23,236 nt of DNA from Bacteroidales bacterium. GTDB taxonomy: Bacteria > Bacteroidota > Bacteroidia > Bacteroidales > VadinHA17. Both the position numbers and the translations under genes were made by a program. The notes beneath the pieces were generated by a model. That model was not told where the DNA came from. It made no database searches and worked only from the letters and a program-made list of their open reading frames with translations. The stretch is from positions 1 to 23,236 of the forward strand of contig JAAZAP010000131.1 in the NCBI GenBank assembly GCA_012514255.1. Reading direction: 5' to 3'. The first letter of the stretch is position 1. Each line of letters begins with the position of its first letter. This document shows positions 8,389-16,454 of the stretch, piece by piece.

Positions 8389-8389
8389 G

Positions 8390-9796
8390 TCAGGCCTTCT
8401 TCTTCTCCTGGAACCCGCTTCTCTCCGCCTTACCCCATCCTTTCTTGCCACGAAGCGACTCAAGGTTACCCCTGACGGCAAAATAGGTATGCACCGGGTA
8501 GAAGAAAGGCTCAAGCATTGCTGTGCCGATGAGCCTCATCACATCACGTTTCCTGCGGTATTTATGGAATGTTATCTCCTCAAAGAGGACAGCCCAGGTT
8601 GTAAGGCTGACAGCGAAGCTGTAGACGAAAAGGAACAGCAGCAGGAAGAAGGGCAGGTTGAGGGCGCCTGTGATGGCAAGATAAATAGTATAGATTATAC
8701 CGAGGAACGCTATCAGGGGTGCAGCCCATTCAAACAGCAGCCAGTATGGGTAGCCCAGCATTCCCAGTTTTCCGTAGCGGGCGTTAAGCATCATCTTGCG
8801 GTGTGACCAGAGTGATTCTATGAGGCCCCTTGTCCATCTTGTCCTCTGCTTGCGCATCGATTTGAGGTCAGAGGGCACCTCCGTCCAGCATAGCGGGTCA
8901 GGTATATAGGTGACCTCATATTTCTCCTTGTGTTCGGCCATGTAGCGCCTCATTCTAAGCACCAGTTCCATATCTTCTCCCACAGTCTTGATATTATATC
9001 CGCCGGCCTTGATTACCGTCTCGCGGTCAAACATACCCATGGCACCCGAGATAAGCATCAGCCCGTCGAGATGGCTCCAGGCCATGCGTCCCAGCAGGAA
9101 GGCACGGGTATAATCGAGCACCTGGAGTCTTGGAAGGAACTTTTTCGGGAGATTGATCTGACGGATATGGCCGCGCTCAATATCGCAGGAATTAACTATG
9201 CGGATCACACCTCCTGTACCTATGACCCTCTTTTCCTTCTCCTCAAGGAAGGGCTTGACCAGCTTGAGAATTGAATCAGGTTCAATGATTGAGTCTGCAT
9301 CAATTGTCACTATCAGGTTGCTGCGGCTGATGTTGATGCCAGCATTCAGGGAGTCGGCCTTGCCTCCGTTATTTTTGTCAATGACGGTAAGCCGGTTGTA
9401 TGCCGGGTCCTTGGAACGGTAAACGCCTCGTATCCTCTCGCAGGGGATACGGTAATCAAAGTAATAGTTTACCCTGACAAGCTCATATGCATCCCTGATC
9501 TTCTCAAAAGTGTCATCTGTTGAGCCGTCATTTACAATAATAACCTCGAAGTTGTTGTAGTAGAGAGAGAGCAGGGTACGAACATTATCTATAATTGTCT
9601 TTCCCTCGTTGAATGCAGGCGCAATTATTGTTATCGGCGGGCTCAGTGGTGAAAGGACCAGTGAGTTATAGTTGACATAGCTGTTCTTGCGCAGGTACTT
9701 TCTCAGCGCCAGGGCTGAATATATGCCAAGCAGCAGGTATGTCCCGAAGAGGACGAGGGTAAGGTAGAATATCAGATGTGCGAAGATAAATCCCAT
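8390..9796 (-). CDS. Membrane glycosyltransferase family 2, processive polysaccharide synthase type
   Basis: A 468-residue inner-membrane GT2 enzyme of the BcsA/PgaC/hyaluronan-synthase type. One N-terminal membrane segment (about 5-30) precedes the cytoplasmic catalytic domain: 'PAFNEG' at 60-65, D90 in 'VNDGSTDD', the metal-binding 'DAD' at 166-168, catalytic base D275 in 'GEDMEL', and the processive motif Q317-R-T-R-W321. Three or so membrane segments follow (about 350-378, 380-408, 425-442), then a very basic tail. It should polymerise an activated sugar and pass the chain through the membrane; which sugar cannot be read off. No PilZ domain is visible, unlike BcsA. It is the last gene of the operon, 5 bp after the SPOR-HEAT gene, and converges on the secreted glycoside hydrolase. 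Confidence 0.92.
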   Translation of the reverse strand: MGFIFAHLIFYLTLVLFGTYLLLGIYSALALRKYLRKNSYVNYNSLVLSPLSPPITIIAPAFNEGKTIIDNVRTLLSLYYNNFEVIIVNDGSTDDTFEKIRDAYELVRVNYYFDYRIPCERIRGVYRSKDPAYNRLTVIDKNNGGKADSLNAGINISRSNLIVTIDADSIIEPDSILKLVKPFLEEKEKRVIGTGGVIRIVNSCDIERGHIRQINLPKKFLPRLQVLDYTRAFLLGRMAWSHLDGLMLISGAMGMFDRETVIKAGGYNIKTVGEDMELVLRMRRYMAEHKEKYEVTYIPDPLCWTEVPSDLKSMRKQRTRWTRGLIESLWSHRKMMLNARYGKLGMLGYPYWLLFEWAAPLIAFLGIIYTIYLAITGALNLPFFLLLFLFVYSFAVSLTTWAVLFEEITFHKYRRKRDVMRLIGTAMLEPFFYPVHTYFAVRGNLESLRGKKGWGKAERSGFQEKKKA

Positions 9797-9801
9797 GGTA
9801 T

Positions 9802-11544
9802 TCAGTATATCCTGCGGTCAAGCACGTGCCTGACTATGATGTTATAATTCTTATACTCCGATTTCATAACCTTGACAAGGGCCTGTACACCTGTCTCACC
9901 CATGTTTTCTATGGCTTTCACTGACTCTATCTGAAGCTGCACGTCATCTTCCTTGTCAAGCACCAGCTTGAGAAAGCCAAGCATTGATGTATCCGGCATC
10001 TTGCCCATTGACCTGACAATCTCGAGGCAGTTGTTGTACTCCTGGTACTTGTACATGCGCTTCATGGTATCCAGGGTGCTTCTCATATCCATATCGCCTG
10101 CCACCTCCACAGCCAGCCTGCTGACATGCGGATCACGGTGAAGCAGCACCTTCTTCATCTCCGGCTCAGCCTCTTTCTGTTTAAACTCCCTTATCATCCT
10201 GAGGGCGAACATCACCACTGTAGGATTCTCTGAGGAGAGCCACCGCTGAAAGTCAGGTACAGGCAGGTCATGCTGGATGATAAGATCATGCAGGGTTATC
10301 TGTTCCCAGAGTGAGAACGGCCTCTTAAGGTGCGACAGGAATTCAAAATGATCCTGGTCGCTCAGGCGTACCAGTGCAATCTGGGCCTCCATCCTCAGGA
10401 TCTCGTTCCTGGAGTTCAGGCATCTGTACATCTCATCATTCCCTTCCCTGATGCCCATGAAGGCCAGTTCGCGGAATCCCTTTATCTTCTTGTGCCAGCG
10501 TCTGCTGCGTGCCCTGGCAAGGGAGTCATTGTCAAGCCCGAGGTCATTGTACAGCCTCGTGAGCTTCTCTCTCGAATCACCCTTAAGGTTTACACTAACG
10601 TCTATCATCTGGTCAATAAGCACCTGCCTGCGATAGTCATCCGAGGCAATCTTATTGAATGACTCATAGCCGCTGTTGCCGAAAAGGTAATCAATGATCA
10701 GCGTCTGGTACTGTTCAAGCAGATACTGACGGAGCTTTGCCTCCCTCTCCATTCTTCTCCTGTTAAGGAGAATGACAAGCAGCAGAATAAGCATCGTAGC
10801 CAGGGAAGCAATAATAGCAATTATCAGAGCATTTACCAGGGCTACCGATTTGCCGAAATAGTTATACCGTGAAAGCCATGGGCTGTCACCCTTCAGCAGG
10901 AAGATATTCCTGAACTTTTCCCACCTGGTCGGCTCTCTTCCGTAAATGATCTCAGTTTCCCCGTCGGATGCACCTGGTTCTTCCGCGATGGATGCTTCAT
11001 TAATACCTTCCGCAGGAGGCATTGTTTCACTCTCCTGTACATCGGGTGCGGGCTGTATCGTATCCTGCATTCCCTGAACCTCATCCTGATGCTGTGCTGT
11101 CAGAATGGTATCTGGCTGCCCGGGCAGATAAGTCTCTGTTTCCTTCGCGGGAACGGATTTCCCTACGACGCCACCGGGGAATGAGACCGGTATGAAGAGG
11201 CAGGCAGACTGATCTCTCAGTGAACTGTTTATAAACACCTTGAACAATCCATCTTCCTCCACCAGGTCAAGTGAGAGACCGGTCATCTCCTCAACTCTGT
11301 TGCGCAGCGCTTCAGCATTGGCATGTCTGCTGAAAGCGCCCATCTGAATGGCATAATCGCCGCCGGCCAGTGAGATCAGTCCGTCTGCCGTCAGCTCGGC
11401 AGGAAATGATGACATGGCTGGCTGGACTTTGATATTTTTATTTATGGGCACCGAATCAGGCCCATAATCACATCTGCTGCCTGACAAATGCAGCGAGGCA
11501 TTTCCCAGGGCAATGGTCAGCAATATGGTCAGGATGGCCTTCAT
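9802..11544 (-). CDS. SPOR-transmembrane-HEAT repeat protein, probable envelope linker of a polysaccharide machine
   Basis: A 580-residue protein of unusual layout. Residues 1-22 look like a signal peptide or membrane anchor. Residues 60-108 match a SPOR domain ('GGDYAIQMGAFSRHANAEAL' and 'EDGLFKVFI'), a fold that binds denuded peptidoglycan strands. Residues 130-205 are acidic and Pro/Glu-rich, probably a flexible periplasmic stalk. A single membrane helix spans about 233-260 and is followed by 'NRRRMEREAKLR', so the rest should be cytoplasmic by the positive-inside rule. Residues 335-575 are helical HEAT-like repeats ('DPHVSRLAVEVAGDMD', 'DVQLQIESVKAIENMGETG'). The start overlaps the YaiO-type stop by four bases (ATGA) and the GT2 starts 5 bp after its stop, implying translational coupling. 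Linking the synthase to the cell wall and outer-membrane pore is my inference; no known family covers the full protein. Confidence 0.82.
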   Translation of the reverse strand: MKAILTILLTIALGNASLHLSGSRCDYGPDSVPINKNIKVQPAMSSFPAELTADGLISLAGGDYAIQMGAFSRHANAEALRNRVEEMTGLSLDLVEEDGLFKVFINSSLRDQSACLFIPVSFPGGVVGKSVPAKETETYLPGQPDTILTAQHQDEVQGMQDTIQPAPDVQESETMPPAEGINEASIAEEPGASDGETEIIYGREPTRWEKFRNIFLLKGDSPWLSRYNYFGKSVALVNALIIAIIASLATMLILLLVILLNRRRMEREAKLRQYLLEQYQTLIIDYLFGNSGYESFNKIASDDYRRQVLIDQMIDVSVNLKGDSREKLTRLYNDLGLDNDSLARARSRRWHKKIKGFRELAFMGIREGNDEMYRCLNSRNEILRMEAQIALVRLSDQDHFEFLSHLKRPFSLWEQITLHDLIIQHDLPVPDFQRWLSSENPTVVMFALRMIREFKQKEAEPEMKKVLLHRDPHVSRLAVEVAGDMDMRSTLDTMKRMYKYQEYNNCLEIVRSMGKMPDTSMLGFLKLVLDKEDDVQLQIESVKAIENMGETGVQALVKVMKSEYKNYNIIVRHVLDRRIY

Positions 11545-12632
11545 TCTGCTTTTCCTATACCCATGATTAATCCTATATTGCCCTCAAACCTGCTGCGGTA
11601 TGACGAGGGGTCATATTTCTCATAGGAGTATCCGGCTCCTATTCTGAAGGACCAGCGTGAGTTTATCTGGTTGAAGTAGGTGAGTCTTGCGCTGGAGGCT
11701 TTCTGGCGCTCCAGGTCCGTGATAATGTCATAGGGTTCGTCAGGGGCCGTTCCGGTACCCAGAGTTAACTGAAGATAATCGGTGATATCGAAATACCTCC
11801 TTGCCGTAAGGAAGAACGATGTTGTGACACCAATATCCTTGAAGTGGAAGTATCCCCTTGCTGAGAACCAGTAGTTACCCAGGTATTTTTCCACCGAAGC
11901 TGTTCCCAGGAAAATATTGTCTTCAAAATAGTAATAGTTGATGCCTGCTGACAATGCCCAGCCTAGAGGGAGTGACTGCCACAGCTCAAAGGCTGCCCTG
12001 TGCCTGGGAAACCATGGGCCGGGGCTGTAGGCGTAAGCCAGGTAGGCATAGTTATTGCTGCCCAGTTCAGGCCATGCTTCAACGGCAAACTGAATATCAT
12101 TGTCGTTAAGCGGAGAGGGTTCTCCTATATTAATATGGCCATAGTTGACCATGGCCACCGCGGTGCCCCAGCTAAATCGGTGCCCTGCTCCCAGGCTGAA
12201 GACCTGCCAGAGGCGTTCGTAAGGATCATTGAATGTGTCAAACATGTATCCTGCCCTGATATCGGTAGGAAGGGTGAACTGCTGTGAACGGTCACGCATC
12301 CATCTCCTGATGTCAGTCACTGCCTCCAGGGCATCACTGTTGTCAGGATCGGTCATCAGCAGGGTATCTATTACTGCCGCCCCTTCCTCATACCGGCCCT
12401 GCCATGCTATGATCCTTCCGAGAAGTACCCTGGCATCTCCATAATCAGGATACTGGTCAACCAAAAGGCGGGCAGCAGGTTCAGCCACATCATACCGGCC
12501 TTCGAGAGCCAGCGTCCGTATCCTTGCATACTCCTCTTCAGGGTTGGTAATGGTCTGGGCAGACAGCATGCCCATGGTCATGATCATCATGGCCAGTGTA
12601 ATGAATGTGGTTTTATATCTCCGTTGCCCCAT
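11541..12632 (-). CDS. YaiO-type outer-membrane beta-barrel protein with TPR N-terminus
   Basis: A 363-residue exported protein. Residues 1-25 are a signal peptide ending 'MLSAQ'. Residues 30-115 contain tetratricopeptide-like helices ('EEEYARIRTLALEGRYDVAE', 'PDYGDARVLLGRIIAWQGRY', 'DPDNSDALEAV'). From about 118 to the end, alternating aromatic and polar strands ('AGYMFDTFNDP', 'FSLGAGHRFSWG', 'AGINYYYFED', 'FRIGAGYSYEKYD') fit the YaiO-family beta barrel. TPR plus barrel is also the plan of exopolysaccharide exit proteins such as PgaA and BcsC, though this one is much smaller. Here it stands between the response regulator (4 bp) and the SPOR-HEAT gene (4-bp overlap), so an outer-membrane exit role is likely but inferred. 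The C-terminus 'IMGIGKAE' lacks the usual terminal aromatic residue of outer-membrane proteins. Confidence 0.86.
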   Translation of the reverse strand: MGQRRYKTTFITLAMMIMTMGMLSAQTITNPEEEYARIRTLALEGRYDVAEPAARLLVDQYPDYGDARVLLGRIIAWQGRYEEGAAVIDTLLMTDPDNSDALEAVTDIRRWMRDRSQQFTLPTDIRAGYMFDTFNDPYERLWQVFSLGAGHRFSWGTAVAMVNYGHINIGEPSPLNDNDIQFAVEAWPELGSNNYAYLAYAYSPGPWFPRHRAAFELWQSLPLGWALSAGINYYYFEDNIFLGTASVEKYLGNYWFSARGYFHFKDIGVTTSFFLTARRYFDITDYLQLTLGTGTAPDEPYDIITDLERQKASSARLTYFNQINSRWSFRIGAGYSYEKYDPSSYRSRFEGNIGLIMGIGKAE

Positions 12633-12636
12633 ATTT

Positions 12637-12999
12637 TCAGATAACTGCTACGGCCGCCCTAATCTTTGTCAGGAGATCATCCGGATCAAACGGTTTTGTA
12701 AGATAACCACTCACCTTCATCTCGGCAGCCTGACGCTGCATCTGAGGATCACTGAAGGCAGAGACGATGAGAACAGGTGTCTGCCTTTTCAGCTCGGTTC
12801 GCAGAAATCTTATTACCTCCAGTCCGCTGTGGTACGGCATGTGAATATCTATTATTGCAAGGTCAAAATCTGTTTTCCTGAGCGCTTCAATGGCCTTATT
12901 CCCGTCAGCTGCCGTAACAGAATCATATCCCTCGCGGTTTAGCACTACAGACATGGCCCTTGAAGCCATCTGGTTATCTTCACAAATAAGTATCCTCAT
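12637..12999 (-). CDS. Single-domain response regulator (CheY-like receiver)
   Basis: A 120-residue stand-alone receiver domain. All switch residues are present: acidic pair E7-D8, phospho-acceptor D51 in 'AIIDIHMP', S80 in 'LIVSAF' and K102 in 'YLTKPF'. There is no output domain, so it must act by protein contact or in a phosphorelay. No histidine kinase lies in the window. It is the first gene of the polysaccharide operon, 4 bp before the YaiO-type gene, which suggests it controls the machine after translation; the HEAT domain or the synthase are possible partners (inference). An AGAAG stretch lies directly before the ATG. The operon must have its promoter in 13000-13095, downstream of the terminator at 13095-13122, but I could not pick a clear -7 motif there. 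Confidence 0.93.
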   Translation of the reverse strand: MRILICEDNQMASRAMSVVLNREGYDSVTAADGNKAIEALRKTDFDLAIIDIHMPYHSGLEVIRFLRTELKRQTPVLIVSAFSDPQMQRQAAEMKVSGYLTKPFDPDDLLTKIRAAVAVI

Positions 13000-13094
13000 C
13001 TTCTGAATAAATCTTTCCGCCCGTTTTTATAACGATATAATCTGACCTTTATTAGAGCAGAACGTCAAAAAGGCCGCTTTTGTATTGTCATCCT

Positions 13095-13122
13095 AAAAAA
13101 AGAAAGTCGGATTTTGACTTCC
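13095..13122 (-). terminator. Intrinsic terminator of the sulfatase/DUF1080 operon
   Basis: On the minus strand GGAAGTC (13122-13116), a 7-nt loop and GACTTTC (13108-13102) form a 7-bp stem with one G-U pair, followed at once by seven T (13101-13095). It lies 46 bp after the stop at 13168. A weaker inverted repeat, CCTGACA (13121-13127) with TGTCAGG (13148-13154), lies just before and overlaps it. Confidence 0.7.
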
Positions 13123-13167
13123 TGACAAAAACTGTCGATGATCTGCCTGTCAGGTATGACAAACAGA

Positions 13168-16100
13168 TTAAAGTTCCTTTATCCTGATGTTCCTGAATTT
13201 TACAACTGAACCATGACCCAGGAATCCAATATGTCCCTTTTTGTTCTGCAGCCCGGGGTGTTCCTTACCGTCAATGGTTCCGTCAAGGGCAGCATCTGCA
13301 ATGTCACCGTTGACAATTACAGTCCCGTTAAGCACAACCTTCACCTTCGTACCCTTCACTGTCACCTCCTGGTAGTTCCACTCTCCCAACGGCCGAAGGA
13401 ATCCCCTGCGCGCCGCGATGACGCCATAGACTGAGCCGTGGTACTGGTAAGGCTGCAGTTCGGCATAGACAGAAGCCGTATTGTCAAGAATCTGCAGTTC
13501 CATTCCCACGTATGCGGCATCGCCCTCGGTGGGGGTTCTGATCCCCAGTCCGTTGTTGGCTCCTGGAGTAAGCTGGAACTCAAAGCGGAAGATAAAGTCA
13601 TCATATTCCTTCTCAGTGTAGAGGTTTCCACCACTGTCATTGCCCGGCTTGATAACAATCATTCCATCCTCGGCCGTGTATGATACCCGGTTGCCAATCC
13701 ATCCGTCAAGGTCTCTGCCATTGAAAAGTGAGACGAATCCTTCCTCCTTCTCCTTCTCCGATAGGCTGTATTCCGGGCTAGTGATTTCCCTTATCCAGAT
13801 ATCCCTGAAAGCCAGGTCAGTACCGTGAGCCTGCAGCTCAACGGGGCCGGTGGGGAAGATAGGGATGCTCCTGTCCCAGTAGTTTTCCATTATGACATTG
13901 TCAACCGTCAGTTCGCCGTTGAGCCAGACAGACACCCGCTCTCCGGTCATGATGATCCGGAAAGTATTCCATTCACCGACGGGATTGTCTGCCACTGTAA
14001 GCGGCACTGAAGGATTTTCCTGGTTGTTATAGAGTCCTCCGGAGCCCACCTCTGCCCCGTCATCGGTACGCGAGGTGTCCCATATCTGTACCTGCGGTGT
14101 TCCGCGCAGATAGATGCCGCTGTCACCATCCCTGGTTATGCGCCAGTCAACATACATCTCAAAATCACCGTACTCCTTTATGCTGCAGAGATTATCTCCC
14201 GTGCCGTTGAACCATATCATCCCATCCCTGACGCTCCAGTTCTCAAGCATCCTGATATTGGCTTCCTTCTGCTTGACGGACAGCTCCTTAGGCTTCATCT
14301 TAGCCCTGGCAAGAGGATTTTCCACCAGTCCCTGCCAGCCTTCAAGGTCCTTTCCATTGAACATCGGTTCGAACATTTCATCATCAGGGAGGTTCATTGA
14401 TTCAATTGCCTCTGATGCTGCTTTTTTGACATCTTCTGAAGGATCGGAGAGATAGGGAATGATAAAGAATTGTGCCTGGCGGATACCGAGTGAGGCAGCC
14501 AGGGCCAGCATGCCTGACCTGGCATCAGGCGCAGCAGCGTACCGGGCCATATCCTTTATCATCAGGAGCTTTCGTTCCGGCGTCACCGCTGCTGCCGCCA
14601 CCATTCTCATATAGGCGTCAAAAGCAGGCATGCCAAATGTCTTGTTTCCTGATGCGGTTATCCCCATCAGCACCCTGGCTGCCGAGTAATCTCTCCAGTG
14701 CGCCAGTGCATCAAAACATATATCACGTGTGATAGCGTCGCCGTTATCGAAATCATGTGCAACCTTTTTAAGTGCCTCTTCTCCTCCCGTAACTGCCAGC
14801 AGAGGTATCAGCTTTGCACTCTCTGCCCCCTTGTCCAGGGCTTGAAGAATAAGATCTGATCTGCGCTCAGGGTCATCATGCCGCATGGCTGCACCCAGGA
14901 GTGCCTGCTGCAGTTGGGTAACCTCAGCCCTGTCGGTAACAGTGCCAAGCAGTTCAGTGATTGCCGGCTGGTCATTCCATGAACCCAGCGAAGAGAGTGA
15001 GTTGAGGGCTGCTGCCCTTATCCCCAGGTCCTCCGAGCCGGTATAGGGAAGCACCGTTTGAAAATAATGGGTATCACCTGACCATGCCAGGAGCCTGATG
15101 AGGGTTACGGTAGCCTGTCCTGATGACTCCGGCAGCCTGTCAGCCACCATACTGATGCCTGTGCTGTCCAGTATGGTTGTGAGGGCGTTGGCAGCGGCAC
15201 GGTGACCCTCCTCACTGTCATACTTCACTATCCAGGACAGGAGTGGCTCTATGGCTTTAGGACCCTGCAGCCTGGCGAGGGCAGAGAGTGCTGATGATGA
15301 CACCTCCCTGGAGGGATCATCCAATGCTTTCATCATCAGCGGAACGGACAGCTCATCACCGCGCTCGCCCAGCATGAAAAGGATGTCTGCCTTCGCTTCG
15401 GGAGAGACCTTACCATATCTGTTGATCCATTTTTTTGTAGCATCGCTTCCCGTAATGGCTGATGCCAGGCGCAGAGCGCCTACTCTTACAGCCACATCCG
15501 GATCATCGGCAGCCTGCATGAGCATGCCAAGGGCATCATCCCCCTTCACCTCTGCTATAACGCTCATTGCTGCCAGCCGCTGGCTGGAAGCCTCAGGCGT
15601 CTGACTGGCTTCCATGACCTGGCTGGCAATGCGTTCCATCTTTTTCACCTCTCCTGCGAGTCCAATGTTACGGGCATAGAGCAGCAGGGCCTGTACCGCA
15701 CCGGTCTGGTCCCTGCGGTATGATGCGGCAACGGCAGCCTCTGAGAGTATCTCTGCTGCTTCAGGAGCACCGGTGGAGGCGAGGGCATACAGGGCAGCTG
15801 ATTTCTCAGAGGTGTTTCCCCTGTGGTACCACAACACATATGGCTCAACCGTTGTTCCAGGATCAGTCTCCGCCAGGGCAATCATCACCTGTGCAGCGCA
15901 CGGACACTCATCGGCCCTGAGGGCGGAGGCAAGCGTCTCAACGGCGGCAGTGGACCCGATAGCCTGAAGGGCAATGACAGCATCATCACACATTTCGGGA
16001 GAGTTAATCCATTCCTTAAGTGCCTCTGCAGAGGGTCCGGAGCCAACCAGGTTAAGCTGTCGCATAAAGAATGATCTCACCTCCCTGTTGGTGGCAGATT

Positions 16101-16434
16101 GCATATACTTTATGCACTGCTTTTCCCATTCGCTCCTGCGTGTATCATCGGAGTCGGCAGAGAGATGGGTGGTCAGGGTGGAGATAGCATAACGGGCGCT
16201 TATGTCGTCACCCATGCCGGCGGGAACCACCTTCTGACAGATCATGTCCCTGCCCTCCTCTCCGAGAAGATACATATCTTCCATAAGCCTGGAGGCCAGC
16301 TCCTGGTTGTCAGCCGGCATGCGTGCAAGCAGGTCTGCTACCCTGGTGCTGAGGGTCCTTACATCCTGGGCTCCCGTAACTACACTGATAAGCAGCAGTA
16401 TTGATGCCGCAAAAAGAGTTTTGATTCTGTTCAT
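13168..16434 (-). CDS. Exported HEAT-repeat protein with two DUF1080 (3-keto-disaccharide hydrolase-like) domains
   Basis: I choose the start at 16434, not the upstream Met at 16467. It gives a clean signal peptide ('MNRIKTLFAASILLLISV', cut near 'TGAQ'), has an AAGGA site about 9 bases upstream, and avoids overlap with the preceding gene. The product has 1088 residues. Residues 40-680 are HEAT/PBS-lyase-like helical repeats ('DDPSREVSSSALSALARLQG', 'DPSEDVKKAASEAIESM'). The first DUF1080 domain spans about 690-880 ('FNGKDLEGW', 'DGDSGIYLRGTPQVQIWD'), the second about 898-1085 ('FNGRDLDGW', 'ANNGLGIRTP', 'GMELQILDN'). Family members hydrolyse 3-keto-glycosides, the product of Gfo/Idh-type oxidation, and the gene follows such an oxidoreductase by 20 bp. 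The HEAT part may serve binding or assembly. It is the last gene of the operon, before a good terminator. Glycan substrate unknown. Confidence 0.9.
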   Translation of the reverse strand: MNRIKTLFAASILLLISVVTGAQDVRTLSTRVADLLARMPADNQELASRLMEDMYLLGEEGRDMICQKVVPAGMGDDISARYAISTLTTHLSADSDDTRRSEWEKQCIKYMQSATNREVRSFFMRQLNLVGSGPSAEALKEWINSPEMCDDAVIALQAIGSTAAVETLASALRADECPCAAQVMIALAETDPGTTVEPYVLWYHRGNTSEKSAALYALASTGAPEAAEILSEAAVAASYRRDQTGAVQALLLYARNIGLAGEVKKMERIASQVMEASQTPEASSQRLAAMSVIAEVKGDDALGMLMQAADDPDVAVRVGALRLASAITGSDATKKWINRYGKVSPEAKADILFMLGERGDELSVPLMMKALDDPSREVSSSALSALARLQGPKAIEPLLSWIVKYDSEEGHRAAANALTTILDSTGISMVADRLPESSGQATVTLIRLLAWSGDTHYFQTVLPYTGSEDLGIRAAALNSLSSLGSWNDQPAITELLGTVTDRAEVTQLQQALLGAAMRHDDPERRSDLILQALDKGAESAKLIPLLAVTGGEEALKKVAHDFDNGDAITRDICFDALAHWRDYSAARVLMGITASGNKTFGMPAFDAYMRMVAAAAVTPERKLLMIKDMARYAAAPDARSGMLALAASLGIRQAQFFIIPYLSDPSEDVKKAASEAIESMNLPDDEMFEPMFNGKDLEGWQGLVENPLARAKMKPKELSVKQKEANIRMLENWSVRDGMIWFNGTGDNLCSIKEYGDFEMYVDWRITRDGDSGIYLRGTPQVQIWDTSRTDDGAEVGSGGLYNNQENPSVPLTVADNPVGEWNTFRIIMTGERVSVWLNGELTVDNVIMENYWDRSIPIFPTGPVELQAHGTDLAFRDIWIREITSPEYSLSEKEKEEGFVSLFNGRDLDGWIGNRVSYTAEDGMIVIKPGNDSGGNLYTEKEYDDFIFRFEFQLTPGANNGLGIRTPTEGDAAYVGMELQILDNTASVYAELQPYQYHGSVYGVIAARRGFLRPLGEWNYQEVTVKGTKVKVVLNGTVIVNGDIADAALDGTIDGKEHPGLQNKKGHIGFLGHGSVVKFRNIRIKEL

Positions 16435-16454
16435 AATATACTGTTCCTTGTGTT

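Noticed and set aside
12544..12942. 132-residue plus-strand frame across the response regulator/YaiO junction
   Set aside because: Antisense to a receiver domain with all catalytic residues intact; no independent support.
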